Assembly (NCBI GenBank): GCA_031551625.1
Contig: JAVBNJ010000022.1
Span: forward strand, 1 to 8,097
Length of the DNA: 8,097 nucleotides
Source: JAVBNJ01 sp031551625
GTDB taxonomy: Bacteria > Bacteroidota > Bacteroidia > Bacteroidales > UBA932
Direction: 5' to 3'
A program made the position numbers and the translations under genes. This document shows, one piece after another, positions 1 to 6,263 of the stretch; position 1 is the first letter of the stretch; every line of letters starts with the position of its first letter. The notes below the pieces were generated by a model. That model did not search any database. It was not told the origin of the DNA and worked only from the letters and a program-made list of their open reading frames with translations.

Positions 1-219
1 TTTGAGGTGGAGTTTCACCGGAAGGTTGGTTACCGTCACGTCGCGGACCATCAGGTTGACCACCAGCTGTTGCGATCCCGGGCGTGAGTAGTCCGACAGC
101 TTCAGCGTGTAGGGCGGAGTCAGCTGTGGGGTCACGTAGACTGGGTAGCTCTGGGCATGGGCGGTAGAGGCGGCTAACAAGAAATAACAAGCAAGCAGAT
201 AACAAAGCAGGTTTTTCAT
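1..219 (-). CDS. N-terminal 73 codons of a secreted, TANFOR-like protein (partial)
   Basis: The gene starts with ATG at 219 and is still open at the window edge, so only the first 73 residues are seen. Residues 1-23 form a clear Sec signal peptide: Lys at position 3, a hydrophobic stretch with Leu-Leu-Ala-Ala, then a signal peptidase I site of the type AHA-Q. The mature start reads SYPVYVTPQLTPPYTLKLSD, followed by a Pro-Gly-Ser and a beta-rich segment. From memory this opening is typical of very large exported Bacteroidota proteins named TANFOR domain proteins, whose function is unknown; the family-defining region itself lies outside the window. A good Bacteroides-type promoter sits just upstream (244-275), so the gene is probably transcribed from its own start rather than only as a tail of the 665-residue gene 94 nt upstream. 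That it is a secreted-protein gene is near certain; the family name is moderately sure. Confidence 0.8.
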   Translation of the reverse strand, partial: MKNLLCYLLACYFLLAASTAHAQSYPVYVTPQLTPPYTLKLSDYSRPGSQQLVVNLMVRDVTVTNLPVKLHLK

Positions 220-243
220 TGGGATATTTTAGTTATTTTGCGG

Positions 244-275
244 CAAAGGTGCGCTTTTTTTGGGAAATAGGCAAA
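244..275 (-). promoter_or_regulatory. Bacteroides-type promoter of the TANFOR-like gene
   Basis: On the minus strand a TTTG (-33 box, 272-275) is followed after 20 nt by CACCTTTG (244-251), which matches the Bacteroidota -7 consensus TAnnTTTG at five of six fixed bases. The -7 box ends 24 nt before the ATG at 219, the same distance as for the other promoters in this window. Confidence 0.6.
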
Positions 276-313
276 TTTTTGCTTATTTAATTTATCTCAT
301 AGAGTGCTAGGGT

Positions 314-2311
314 TTATAACGCAAGAAAATCCGGTTGTGGCACTGGTTCTACGATTTCCTCGATAACCGGCCGCAGCAGGTCAATCCGGTTTTTGGTAAT
401 GAATACGATACTTTCGCCGACTGCACTGTCGAGTCGTTTTATTTGTTCACACAACCCATTAATACTTTGTGTCGGGAGATTATCGATTGGTCGTTTGATG
501 AAATCGGCCAGATTGCCTGCATCGCGCTGCAAGGTTTTCACACGCTGCGCTATAATAGCGGCATCGGGTGGCATTGCGGTGCTATCGGGGTATTGCAACT
601 GGAAATTAGCGGCAATTAAATCCACCGTTGGTAAATAATCAAGCAGGTGTGTTTCGGCAGCATGTAATGTTTTGTGATAGAGGGCCAGCGCCGTGTCGCG
701 CAGGTTGGCCTCGTAGCGCGTGTTGAAATTCATCAATGCTTCAACCGATTTTTCGCGGCAGCGTATGCAATGAGTCCCGTCAATCTTGCGGCTCAATTCA
801 TCCGTCAGCGCGCGCGTGGTAGCCACGGCTGGCTGTTTATAGAGTTTCTCAATGGTTGCCGCAAAATTTTTCTTATAAATATACTCTTCAGCCATTTCAA
901 TTTGCTGGCGAATTAATTGCCCGTCGGCAGTTTTCGTAAAGAAATCGGCGCCAAAACGGTCGGCGTAATGCAACGCACGTATTTGCTCCTCCAACTCCGG
1001 CTCTTTTGTTTTAGCGACATCGCTTTGTTCCATTGCCAGCATGGCACGTACCAAATCTTTTGAAGCTTTCAAACGGTGATCTGCCTCGAGGTATAGTCCG
1101 GCATAATCGACAATCGACAGGTATTGTTGTTTGAATACATTCGTAAACAATTTATTTTCGCGGTAGCGGAACAACACTTCATCGTACTGCTTGATCAGCG
1201 TGCGGTATTGTTGCACAATATTTACCAAACCGCCGGAAGCCGCATCGGTGTTATTCATGCGCGCATTCATATTGTACAACTCAATATGCGATTTGAGATT
1301 GGCAAATGCCGTGAGGAACGTAATATAATCTTTCTCCTGTTTGTATGTTTCTTCATTTATCAATCCGTTGCGAAAACTATTTTCTATGTATACCTTGCGT
1401 TTGTCGATATTCGCAAAAGTTACCTCGTCTCCCGAAATCGTTTCCATCGAGTAGCGTAACTTGTAGTTGGCTACCAGTATTACCGGGTATTGGTGATAAT
1501 TGAGCAACTTCTCGAGCTGGTCGCGTGTGAGGTCGTTTACGGCTGCCGTATCAATGAATGCATTCAGCGCCGATAAGTCGAGCGACAAGCTATCGCTATT
1601 GGCTGTAGTCAATGCATAAAGGCGGACCGAATGCAACAGCATTTCCACTTTGTTCTGCTCGAACAGGCGGATGGTCGAACTGAATTTGTATTCCTTTTGC
1701 CGCGAGCCCGACTCAATGAATTTCCCGATTTCGCCCACCAGCGAAAATACCGCAGTGGTCGGATTTACCAATGCAGACAGGTTCTGCAACTGTTGCCCCA
1801 TAAAGGCCAGCATGTTGTCACGTTCGTTCTGCGCAATGGCGCGTACTTCAATCTGCGCATCAATGGTGTTGCCCGCACTCGACAGCGGCAGGTGGTCGAG
1901 CAACCGCACCCTTTCGATGTTGTCGCTTACAAATGTCTGGTATTTGTTTGTCTTGTCCTTATCAATGCGGAAGTTGTAGAGCGGATAGGTAATATTCTTG
2001 TCGCCGAAAAAACGGTTGTTGCTCACTTGTGCTCCGATAAACAGATAGGAGAGAACGTCGTCTTTTTTCCCTTTTTTCTTTTTGTATTTTACTTCACCGT
2101 TCTTTTCGCGTATTACGTCAAACTCCAACTCGTTGATGAGCGTGCTGAACTGCTCGCCATTAAACAGGAACACGTCAGTCGACAAATATTGCCATTCCGA
2201 TGTAAAATTGAAACGGGTCGTATCGGCATACACCAACCGTGTTTCGATATTGTGCTGCGCGCGGGTTACCAGCGGCAGCAAAACTAAAAATATAAAAACA
2301 ATTTTTTTCAC
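314..2311 (-). CDS. Secreted protein of unknown function, 665 aa
   Basis: I do not recognise this family. The start is GTG at 2311: the in-frame codons upstream soon run into TAA, and the signal peptide begins at this codon. Residues 1-19 form a Sec signal peptide (MKK, hydrophobic core, cut near RAQ-H). There is no later membrane span and no lipobox, so a periplasmic or exported protein is expected. Residues 30-160 look beta-rich and include a lysine run (76-83, KYKKKKGK). Residues 165-660 look mainly alpha-helical, with many Leu/Gln/Glu-rich stretches. A single CxxC (Cys515, Cys518) sits in CIRCREK and could be a disulfide or metal site; another Cys is at 621. The C-terminus ends in a Pro/Glu-rich tail without an obvious T9SS sorting domain. 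A TANFOR-like secreted protein gene follows 94 nt downstream. A decayed paralogue of the first 37 codons lies at 3890-4000. GC content (about 50%) is well above that of the fic gene upstream. No consensus promoter lies between fic and this gene, so it may depend on read-through from fic or on a non-standard promoter. Confidence 0.85.
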   Translation of the reverse strand: MKKIVFIFLVLLPLVTRAQHNIETRLVYADTTRFNFTSEWQYLSTDVFLFNGEQFSTLINELEFDVIREKNGEVKYKKKKGKKDDVLSYLFIGAQVSNNRFFGDKNITYPLYNFRIDKDKTNKYQTFVSDNIERVRLLDHLPLSSAGNTIDAQIEVRAIAQNERDNMLAFMGQQLQNLSALVNPTTAVFSLVGEIGKFIESGSRQKEYKFSSTIRLFEQNKVEMLLHSVRLYALTTANSDSLSLDLSALNAFIDTAAVNDLTRDQLEKLLNYHQYPVILVANYKLRYSMETISGDEVTFANIDKRKVYIENSFRNGLINEETYKQEKDYITFLTAFANLKSHIELYNMNARMNNTDAASGGLVNIVQQYRTLIKQYDEVLFRYRENKLFTNVFKQQYLSIVDYAGLYLEADHRLKASKDLVRAMLAMEQSDVAKTKEPELEEQIRALHYADRFGADFFTKTADGQLIRQQIEMAEEYIYKKNFAATIEKLYKQPAVATTRALTDELSRKIDGTHCIRCREKSVEALMNFNTRYEANLRDTALALYHKTLHAAETHLLDYLPTVDLIAANFQLQYPDSTAMPPDAAIIAQRVKTLQRDAGNLADFIKRPIDNLPTQSINGLCEQIKRLDSAVGESIVFITKNRIDLLRPVIEEIVEPVPQPDFLAL

Positions 2312-2327
2312 GTTATATTAAATTTTT

Positions 2328-2372
2328 TTGTAAAAACTGCGAGATTCTCGCAAAATCTCGCAGTTTTTACAA
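2328..2372. terminator. Perfect palindrome at the 3' end of fic; likely bidirectional terminator, copy 1 of the fic-flanking repeat
   Basis: Two perfectly complementary 19-nt arms (2328-2346 and 2354-2372) flank a 7-nt loop, CTCGCAA. The stem has a GC-rich core (CTGCGAG) bordered by an A run on one arm and a T run on the other, the form of an intrinsic terminator that works in both directions. The fic stop codon TAA (2367-2369) lies inside the stem. The 44-bp unit 2331-2374 recurs at 3699-3742 with three mismatches, all in or next to the loop. Confidence 0.75.
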
Positions 2373-2374
2373 GT
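2331..2374. repeat. 44-bp fic-flanking repeat, copy 1
   Basis: This unit is 41/44 identical to 3699-3742 and in the same orientation; because the unit is palindromic the copies are also inverted repeats of each other. The two copies enclose the whole fic gene and its translation start. The three differences all fall in the loop (CTCGCAA here, CTACAAA in copy 2), so the arms look conserved by selection or by recent duplication. Confidence 0.85.
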
Positions 2375-3668
2375 CGTATTTTTTTATTAATTGTTCAAAA
2401 TGAGGCGATTTTATATAAATTCGCTTTATCTTGTTTACTGAAAGTTCTTCTAAAAATCCAACTTCTGTTAGTCCTTTTAAATCCATTCGGGCGGTGTAGT
2501 TCGAAATCGAAAACCGATTCATAATTTCTTTAACAGAAAAAACAATATCCGGTTCGTCATAAATTTTCTTTAAGAGTAACGCCTGCCGCTCATTTATGTT
2601 CGGAATCCGCGTGAACTTTCCGGCCAAATTTGTTTCCTTTTGTTTGCGTTGGATATAGCTTTTCAAATCGTGATAGGCTTTTTCCATTGCCTTGAGATTG
2701 TAGGAAATAAAATAACCCAAATCATTCTCGTCGTGTTCGCAATATAAATATGCTTTTTCGTATTGCGATTTAGAGGTTTGTATGATCCTCGAAATAGACA
2801 AGTATTCGGTTAGCCAATATCCCTTTTTCAACAAATACCAATAAAAAAGCGAGCGGGCAGTGCGGCCATTTCCATCGGAAAAAGGGTGTATCCAACCAAT
2901 CATAAAATGAATAATAATTCCTTTTAAAATGGGGTGAACAAAGTGCCCCTCGTCCGCATTGAAAAAACGGCATAAGTCGTCAATCAGGTTGGGAATTTCT
3001 TTATAATTTGGCGGAATATGAACAGCCTCGCTAGTGGATGTATTAACCACAAAAATATCATTATTTTCACGAAATACACCTTCCTCCGATTCTTCGTCCA
3101 ATGTGTTTTTGCTAATCAACTCATGGATGTACAACAATTTTTCGGGGGTTAACTCATCGGTTTGATTGTGTACAATATATTCAATTGTCCGGTAATTGTT
3201 TACAATCATTTGTTCTGATTTGTTTTTAGGCTTTAGCTCTTTACGAAGCATTTCTTTCGCCTTTCTTCTCGTTGTATTAGCGCCTTCAATAATACTGCTC
3301 GAAATAGCCTCTTCCATTATTGAACTAACTAAATAACGAGTTTTGTCATGCTCCGGTATAAAACCATCGGCTCCCATGTAACCACCAATGTTCATATCGA
3401 AATAGTGTAGCGCCTTTTGTATGTATTCCGTAGGAAAATACAAAAAGGTATATTTTCCAAATAATAAGGGTAAGTAGTTAACAGTCCGGCTAAGTTTTAC
3501 AGCAGACCATAAAAGAACAGGGTCTGTTGTTTTCGCTTTGTATTTTACTTTATCCCAATATAAATATTCATTGTTAATCGAATTTATAAGATTAGCGGTA
3601 TTTTTATTGCTTAGTAAAGGGACCGTTTTTGAGTGAAACGGATTTATTTTAGGAGGAGATTCTATCAT
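2367..3668 (-). CDS. Fic-family protein (candidate AMP-transferase) with C-terminal winged-helix domain, 433 aa
   Basis: The catalytic Fic motif is complete at residues 261-272: HPFSDGNGRTAR, with the catalytic His261, the metal-binding Asp265 and the phosphate-binding Gly-Asn-Gly-Arg loop. Enzymes with this motif usually transfer AMP from ATP to a hydroxyl side chain of a target protein. An inhibitory-helix motif of the [S/T]xxxE[G/N] type is visible before the Fic core (Ser124 to Glu128-Gly129, SSIIEG), which places it in the class with an N-terminal intramolecular inhibitor. The helix before the catalytic motif (FVHPILKGIIIHFMIGWI) is typical. Residues 360-415 look like a winged helix-turn-helix (FSVKEIMNRFSISNYTARMDL followed by a GFLEE turn), common in this Fic subgroup and fitting a role in DNA binding or autoregulation. 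The protein should be cytosolic; its target is not shown by the sequence. The ATG at 3668 lies 22 nt behind a good promoter, and there is no clear ribosome binding site. GC content (about 36%) is much lower than in the neighbouring genes, and the gene is framed by matching palindromes; both suggest acquisition as a unit. No antitoxin-like small gene (FicA) is adjacent. Confidence 0.95.
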   Translation of the reverse strand: MIESPPKINPFHSKTVPLLSNKNTANLINSINNEYLYWDKVKYKAKTTDPVLLWSAVKLSRTVNYLPLLFGKYTFLYFPTEYIQKALHYFDMNIGGYMGADGFIPEHDKTRYLVSSIMEEAISSSIIEGANTTRRKAKEMLRKELKPKNKSEQMIVNNYRTIEYIVHNQTDELTPEKLLYIHELISKNTLDEESEEGVFRENNDIFVVNTSTSEAVHIPPNYKEIPNLIDDLCRFFNADEGHFVHPILKGIIIHFMIGWIHPFSDGNGRTARSLFYWYLLKKGYWLTEYLSISRIIQTSKSQYEKAYLYCEHDENDLGYFISYNLKAMEKAYHDLKSYIQRKQKETNLAGKFTRIPNINERQALLLKKIYDEPDIVFSVKEIMNRFSISNYTARMDLKGLTEVGFLEELSVNKIKRIYIKSPHFEQLIKKYDL

Positions 3669-3690
3669 AATTTATCCGAAATTTATTTTG

Positions 3691-3721
3691 CAAAGGTATA
3701 AAAACTGCGAGATTCTACAAA
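3691..3721 (-). promoter_or_regulatory. Bacteroides-type promoter of fic, overlapped by a palindrome
   Basis: On the minus strand TTTG (3718-3721) is followed after exactly 19 nt by TACCTTTG (3691-3698), a full match to TTTG-N19/21-TAnnTTTG. The -7 box ends 22 nt before the fic ATG. The 19-nt spacer is one arm of the palindrome 3699-3737, and the -33 TTTG spans its loop and the first base beyond it, so a protein bound to the palindrome would block RNA polymerase. Confidence 0.75.
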
Positions 3722-3742
3722 AATCTCGCAGTTTTTACAAGT
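3699..3742. repeat. 44-bp fic-flanking palindromic repeat, copy 2 (candidate operator)
   Basis: Arms 3699-3714 (TAAAAACTGCGAGATT) and 3722-3737 are perfect complements around a 7-nt loop, CTACAAA. The unit matches copy 1 (2331-2374) at 41 of 44 positions. Its position across the fic promoter makes it a candidate operator; it could also stop transcription arriving from upstream. Confidence 0.85.
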
Positions 3743-3889
3743 TGTTAATTTCGTATTTATATTTAATTAATACTTTAAATAAACTATATGTATATGTTGT
3801 TTATAAATATATAATATATTATTACTTCAATTAAAACTATCGTTTATTTCTTTATTATATTATAAAATAAAAAATTGCTACTAAAAAAT
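3743..3889. other. Extremely AT-rich non-coding stretch
   Basis: From 3781 to 3900 GC content is only about 11% by count, far below everything else in the window. There is no open frame of note, only AT-rich runs with many TA steps. It separates the fic promoter from the pseudogene scrap at 3890-4000 and looks like decayed sequence or an insertion scar. Confidence 0.7.
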
Positions 3890-4000
3890 AAAATTTAAAA
3901 GGGTCGTGTCGGCCTATATCAATCGTGTTTCTATGTTTCGTTGGGCGTGCACACCCGTTGCCGGCAATGTAAACAAAGTAATTAAAAAGTATTTTCTCAC
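3890..4000 (-). pseudogene. Decayed 5' fragment of a paralogue of the 665-aa secreted protein gene
   Basis: Reading from GTG at 4000, the frame gives a signal peptide (MRKYFLITLFTLPATGVHAQ) followed by RNIETRLI, a TAG stop at 3914-3916, and then ADTT-LLNF. The intact gene reads AQHNIETRLVYADTTRFNF, so the stop replaces the Tyr codon. Across the 42 nt from the Gln codon to the second Thr codon I count 32 identities. The signal peptides differ in sequence and by one residue in length, which argues for a separate paralogue and not a recent duplication. Homology fades at about 3890 where the AT-rich stretch begins; the remaining 600 or so codons are gone. Both copies start with GTG. Confidence 0.8.
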
Positions 4001-4024
4001 GTACTATTTTCTCTAAAGAATTTA

Positions 4025-4055
4025 CAAAAATACGAAAGATAGTGCAGTTTTGAAA
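4025..4055 (-). promoter_or_regulatory. Relic promoter of the truncated paralogue
   Basis: TATTTTTG (minus strand, 4025-4032) matches TAnnTTTG fully and ends 24 nt before the GTG at 4000. A near-match -33 box, TTTC, lies 19 nt upstream at 4052-4055. If still active it would read through the pseudogene toward fic. Confidence 0.5.
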
Positions 4056-4256
4056 ATGTTGTACTACACATTAAAATTGTTACGATTAATCTTTTCCTAT
4101 CAATAATTACAACAGACTGCGCGGCCGGAGCAGCCACTCGCACGAATTGTTTCTGCACCACTCGCCGATTCCGAGAAAGACTGCCGTCACAATAAAAAGA
4201 TCGAAGATTGATACCTCAACCCGTTGTGCGGACACCCGGTTTAAAATTTGTGTAAT

Positions 4257-5921
4257 TTAACGTACACATCTTAAATAGCGACAAGTTCCAAAATAGACCA
4301 ATCCGGATGTCGTTTTAGACACGGGATTATATAAATAATGTTGTTTATGTCCGCAATCACCCCCATACCAAAATTGTCCGTTACAACACATATCGACAGG
4401 AACATTTGTTGCACAACCAACAATGGAATCTCCTGCCCAATACCAACTATTAGTCCATTCCGAAGAAGGTATAATTGCTGACATCGCATACCACTCTTTA
4501 AGCGAAGGAACCCTCCATCCTGTAGGACATATAATAGGAGAACCGCCCGTATTACAATAAAAATATCCATAACCTGTGTTCTTATTCTTTATTTCAATGC
4601 CAGCTTCAGCTACTTCATAAGCTGCATCACTTGTCAAATCTCGGCAGTAAGCTGTAGTAGTATATGTATTATTTCCAGTTCCATAGGTACCGCCACCCAC
4701 AGCCGTAAGGCCTATTGCGCAACCGCACGAATTAGGTACAGCATCCCTTATTGTTGTGCCATTTTTAATCACGCCGGTTACGTTGGAAGTATAGGCGCTG
4801 TAGCAAGTAGTATCGCTCGCAGTGATGTATGACCGAACTTTTGCAGCATAGCTACCTGCCGTTGTGGCGGTCGACGCACGGGTGGTCGCCGTGGCCGAAC
4901 CGGCTGTTACTCCCGCTCCTGCCCAGTCGTACCCGGTAACGTCGCTCGCTGCAGCAGTGAAGGTAATAGCTGTCCCTTCGCAGGTAGTGGTAGCGCTCAA
5001 TGTAGGCACTGCCGGAATACTGACCCCTGTTACTACCCACGAGCCGGTAGAAGTAGCCCATGTTGTATTACACGTACCGTCTTTCGCTTGTCGCGTGTAG
5101 GTACCCTCCTGGGTGGGAACATACGTCGCATTGTTGGTACTACCAATAGCAGTACCATTGCGCAGCCATTGATACGTGATGCGCCCGTCGCCGCCGCTGG
5201 CGGCAGTGGCGCTGCCGATAGTGGTATAGGCACTGCCGCTGCAAAATACCTGCCCGGTGCTGGCAATCGTGCCCGCCGTAAATACAGGATTGATGACTAT
5301 CCCCTCGGGATTGTTGGTGACATCGGTAACGGATGTTATACAAGCGCCGGTATAGTTCTTTACATTCGCACCTAAAGCCGTACTGCTGTTGATCGTAAAC
5401 GGTGGCGTACCTTTCAGCGTATAGGAGCCGTTGTTCATTATGGCTTGTGGTGGGTAGTCTAACGCCGAAGCGCACCAGTCGAACTGGGCTGGCATGCCAC
5501 TTAATGTGAGCGTTACCCGCTGGGTTTTACTTGCCGAACCGGTTACCCACACGCCTTTGCTGGCGCTCACCAAGGTGCCTACGCTGGTGCCGCTGATAGC
5601 AGCGCGTGTCCACGCGCCTTTGCTACCATCGGCATTGACGGTGCGGTAATCGACAATCACCCACGTTTTGTAATTGTGGGTGCCGGTACATGTTGACCAT
5701 ACTACGTCGAAGGTTACTTGCTTGGTGTTGTAGTTGGCGGCTACTTGCCGCACCGATACGCAGCTTGCTGCATAGCTTAACCGGGGGGTAAAACCTAACA
5801 GGGCTATGGCAAGTACCGTTAGCAATGTAGCAAATATTTTTTTGCTGTTGGTAGCATACCGCAACACACTACAAAACCTGTTAGGTTTAGCGGGGAATAG
5901 TAAATAGTAGATTTTTTGCAT
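4257..5921 (-). CDS. Secreted Ig-like surface protein with C-terminal FISUMP-type domain, 554 aa
   Basis: The best start is ATG at 5921; a TTG three codons upstream (5930) is open too, and a GTG at 5867 would give a more usual 33-residue signal peptide. From the ATG, the hydrophobic core lies at about 29-44 and cleavage is likely after SYA (about residue 51). Residues 52-195 form an N-terminal beta-rich domain with four Cys. Residues about 217-297 look like a bacterial Ig/PKD-like repeat (GRITYQWLRNGT, then GTYT), and about 302-387 like a second one. The tail carries ICPTGWRVPSLKEW (about 464-477), many Cys and a final RYLRCVR, features of the Fibrobacter succinogenes major paralogous (FISUMP) domain, which occurs on large surface proteins of Bacteroidota. 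The role is probably surface adhesion or binding, but no substrate can be named. GC content is about 50-70% in the Ig-like part and drops to about 39% in the FISUMP part (boundary near 4680), which suggests domain shuffling. No consensus promoter lies close to the start; the nearest good one is at 6562-6592. Confidence 0.85.
   Translation of the reverse strand: MQKIYYLLFPAKPNRFCSVLRYATNSKKIFATLLTVLAIALLGFTPRLSYAASCVSVRQVAANYNTKQVTFDVVWSTCTGTHNYKTWVIVDYRTVNADGSKGAWTRAAISGTSVGTLVSASKGVWVTGSASKTQRVTLTLSGMPAQFDWCASALDYPPQAIMNNGSYTLKGTPPFTINSSTALGANVKNYTGACITSVTDVTNNPEGIVINPVFTAGTIASTGQVFCSGSAYTTIGSATAASGGDGRITYQWLRNGTAIGSTNNATYVPTQEGTYTRQAKDGTCNTTWATSTGSWVVTGVSIPAVPTLSATTTCEGTAITFTAAASDVTGYDWAGAGVTAGSATATTRASTATTAGSYAAKVRSYITASDTTCYSAYTSNVTGVIKNGTTIRDAVPNSCGCAIGLTAVGGGTYGTGNNTYTTTAYCRDLTSDAAYEVAEAGIEIKNKNTGYGYFYCNTGGSPIICPTGWRVPSLKEWYAMSAIIPSSEWTNSWYWAGDSIVGCATNVPVDMCCNGQFWYGGDCGHKQHYLYNPVSKTTSGLVYFGTCRYLRCVR
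5791..5888. repeat. 12-bp inverted repeat pair inside the signal-peptide coding region
   Basis: AAACCTAACAGG (5791-5802) and CCTGTTAGGTTT (5877-5888) are perfect reverse complements 74 nt apart. On the coding strand they encode part of the N-terminal extension (KPNR) and the end of the hydrophobic core (LLGF). I recall AAACCTAACAGG-type palindromes as common dispersed repeats in Bacteroidota genomes, but that is memory and not a search. Confidence 0.6.
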
Positions 5922-5971
5922 AATTATCAAGTTTTTAATTATTGTTCTATTTTAGTGTCTGTGTTAGGGGT

Positions 5972-6103
5972 GAGATGTCTCCACTTCACTTGCTATCGCT
6001 CGTTCCGGTCGACATGACGGCTCTCTTCTTTCCATCAAGTCAACCGTCATGTCGACCGAAGGGTTTGGCGGAATTTATGCCAAACACGAAGTGGAGACAT
6101 CTC
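5972..6103. repeat. Nested palindromic repeat element (MITE/REP-like)
   Basis: An outer pair of perfect 16-nt arms (5972-5987, GAGATGTCTCCACTTC, and 6088-6103) encloses two further hairpins. Hairpin A has 15-nt perfect arms (6006-6020, CGGTCGACATGACGG, and 6044-6058) with a 23-nt loop. Hairpin B has 7-nt arms (6063-6069, GTTTGGC, and 6079-6085) with a 9-nt loop. Folded, it gives a multi-branched junction. The right half (CCGTCATGTCGACCG to GGAGACATCTC) resembles a dispersed short repeat I associate with many environmental Bacteroidota. No transposase gene is nearby. It lies about 50 nt upstream of the start of the FISUMP-tailed gene. Confidence 0.75.
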
Positions 6104-6174
6104 CTGCGGAACGTATTCATTTATTAATTGCATAGTTGTTTAACTAATTTTTTAGTTTTCATTGTTGTAGTTTT

Positions 6175-6263
6175 GGGAACCGGTCTCCACAAATCTGTGC
6201 AATCTGTTTTCCATCTGCTAAATCTGTGGTTACAAACACAAACCTTTTTTCAAACCGGTTCCC
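6175..6263. repeat. 10-bp inverted repeat enclosing an AATCTGTG tract
   Basis: GGGAACCGGT (6175-6184) and ACCGGTTCCC (6254-6263) are perfect complements. Between them lies the first tract of AATCTGTG-like units. Confidence 0.55.
6191..6229 (+). repeat. Degenerate AATCTGTG tandem units, tract 1
   Basis: Four units of the form AATCTGTG or near variants begin at about 6192, 6201, 6212 and 6221, a spacing of 9-11 nt. A second tract in the same orientation lies at 6353-6379. Similar ATCTGTG strings recur as dispersed intergenic repeats in several bacterial phyla as far as I recall. Confidence 0.6.

Noticed and set aside
1631..2287. A 218-codon open frame on the plus strand opposite the 665-aa gene
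   Set aside because: It lies wholly inside a convincing signal-peptide-bearing gene, has no motif or promoter, and reads like a shadow of the opposite strand's codon pattern.
2367..3668. Toxin-antitoxin pair of the FicT/FicA type
   Set aside because: No small antitoxin gene flanks fic, and the inhibitory-helix motif is already inside the Fic protein.
2328..3742. Insertion sequence with terminal inverted repeats
   Set aside because: No transposase is encoded between the palindromes, the repeats are self-palindromic rather than IS-like ends, and I see no clear target-site duplication.
5972..6103. tRNA or tmRNA gene (cloverleaf-like fold)
   Set aside because: Stem lengths (16, 15 and 7 bp) and the missing T-loop and anticodon features do not fit a tRNA.
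6040..6162. Very short minus-strand ORFs (13 codons from 6162, 26 codons from 6120) as leader peptides
   Set aside because: The second is encoded by the palindromic repeat itself; the first lacks any regulatory codon run. Neither can be supported.
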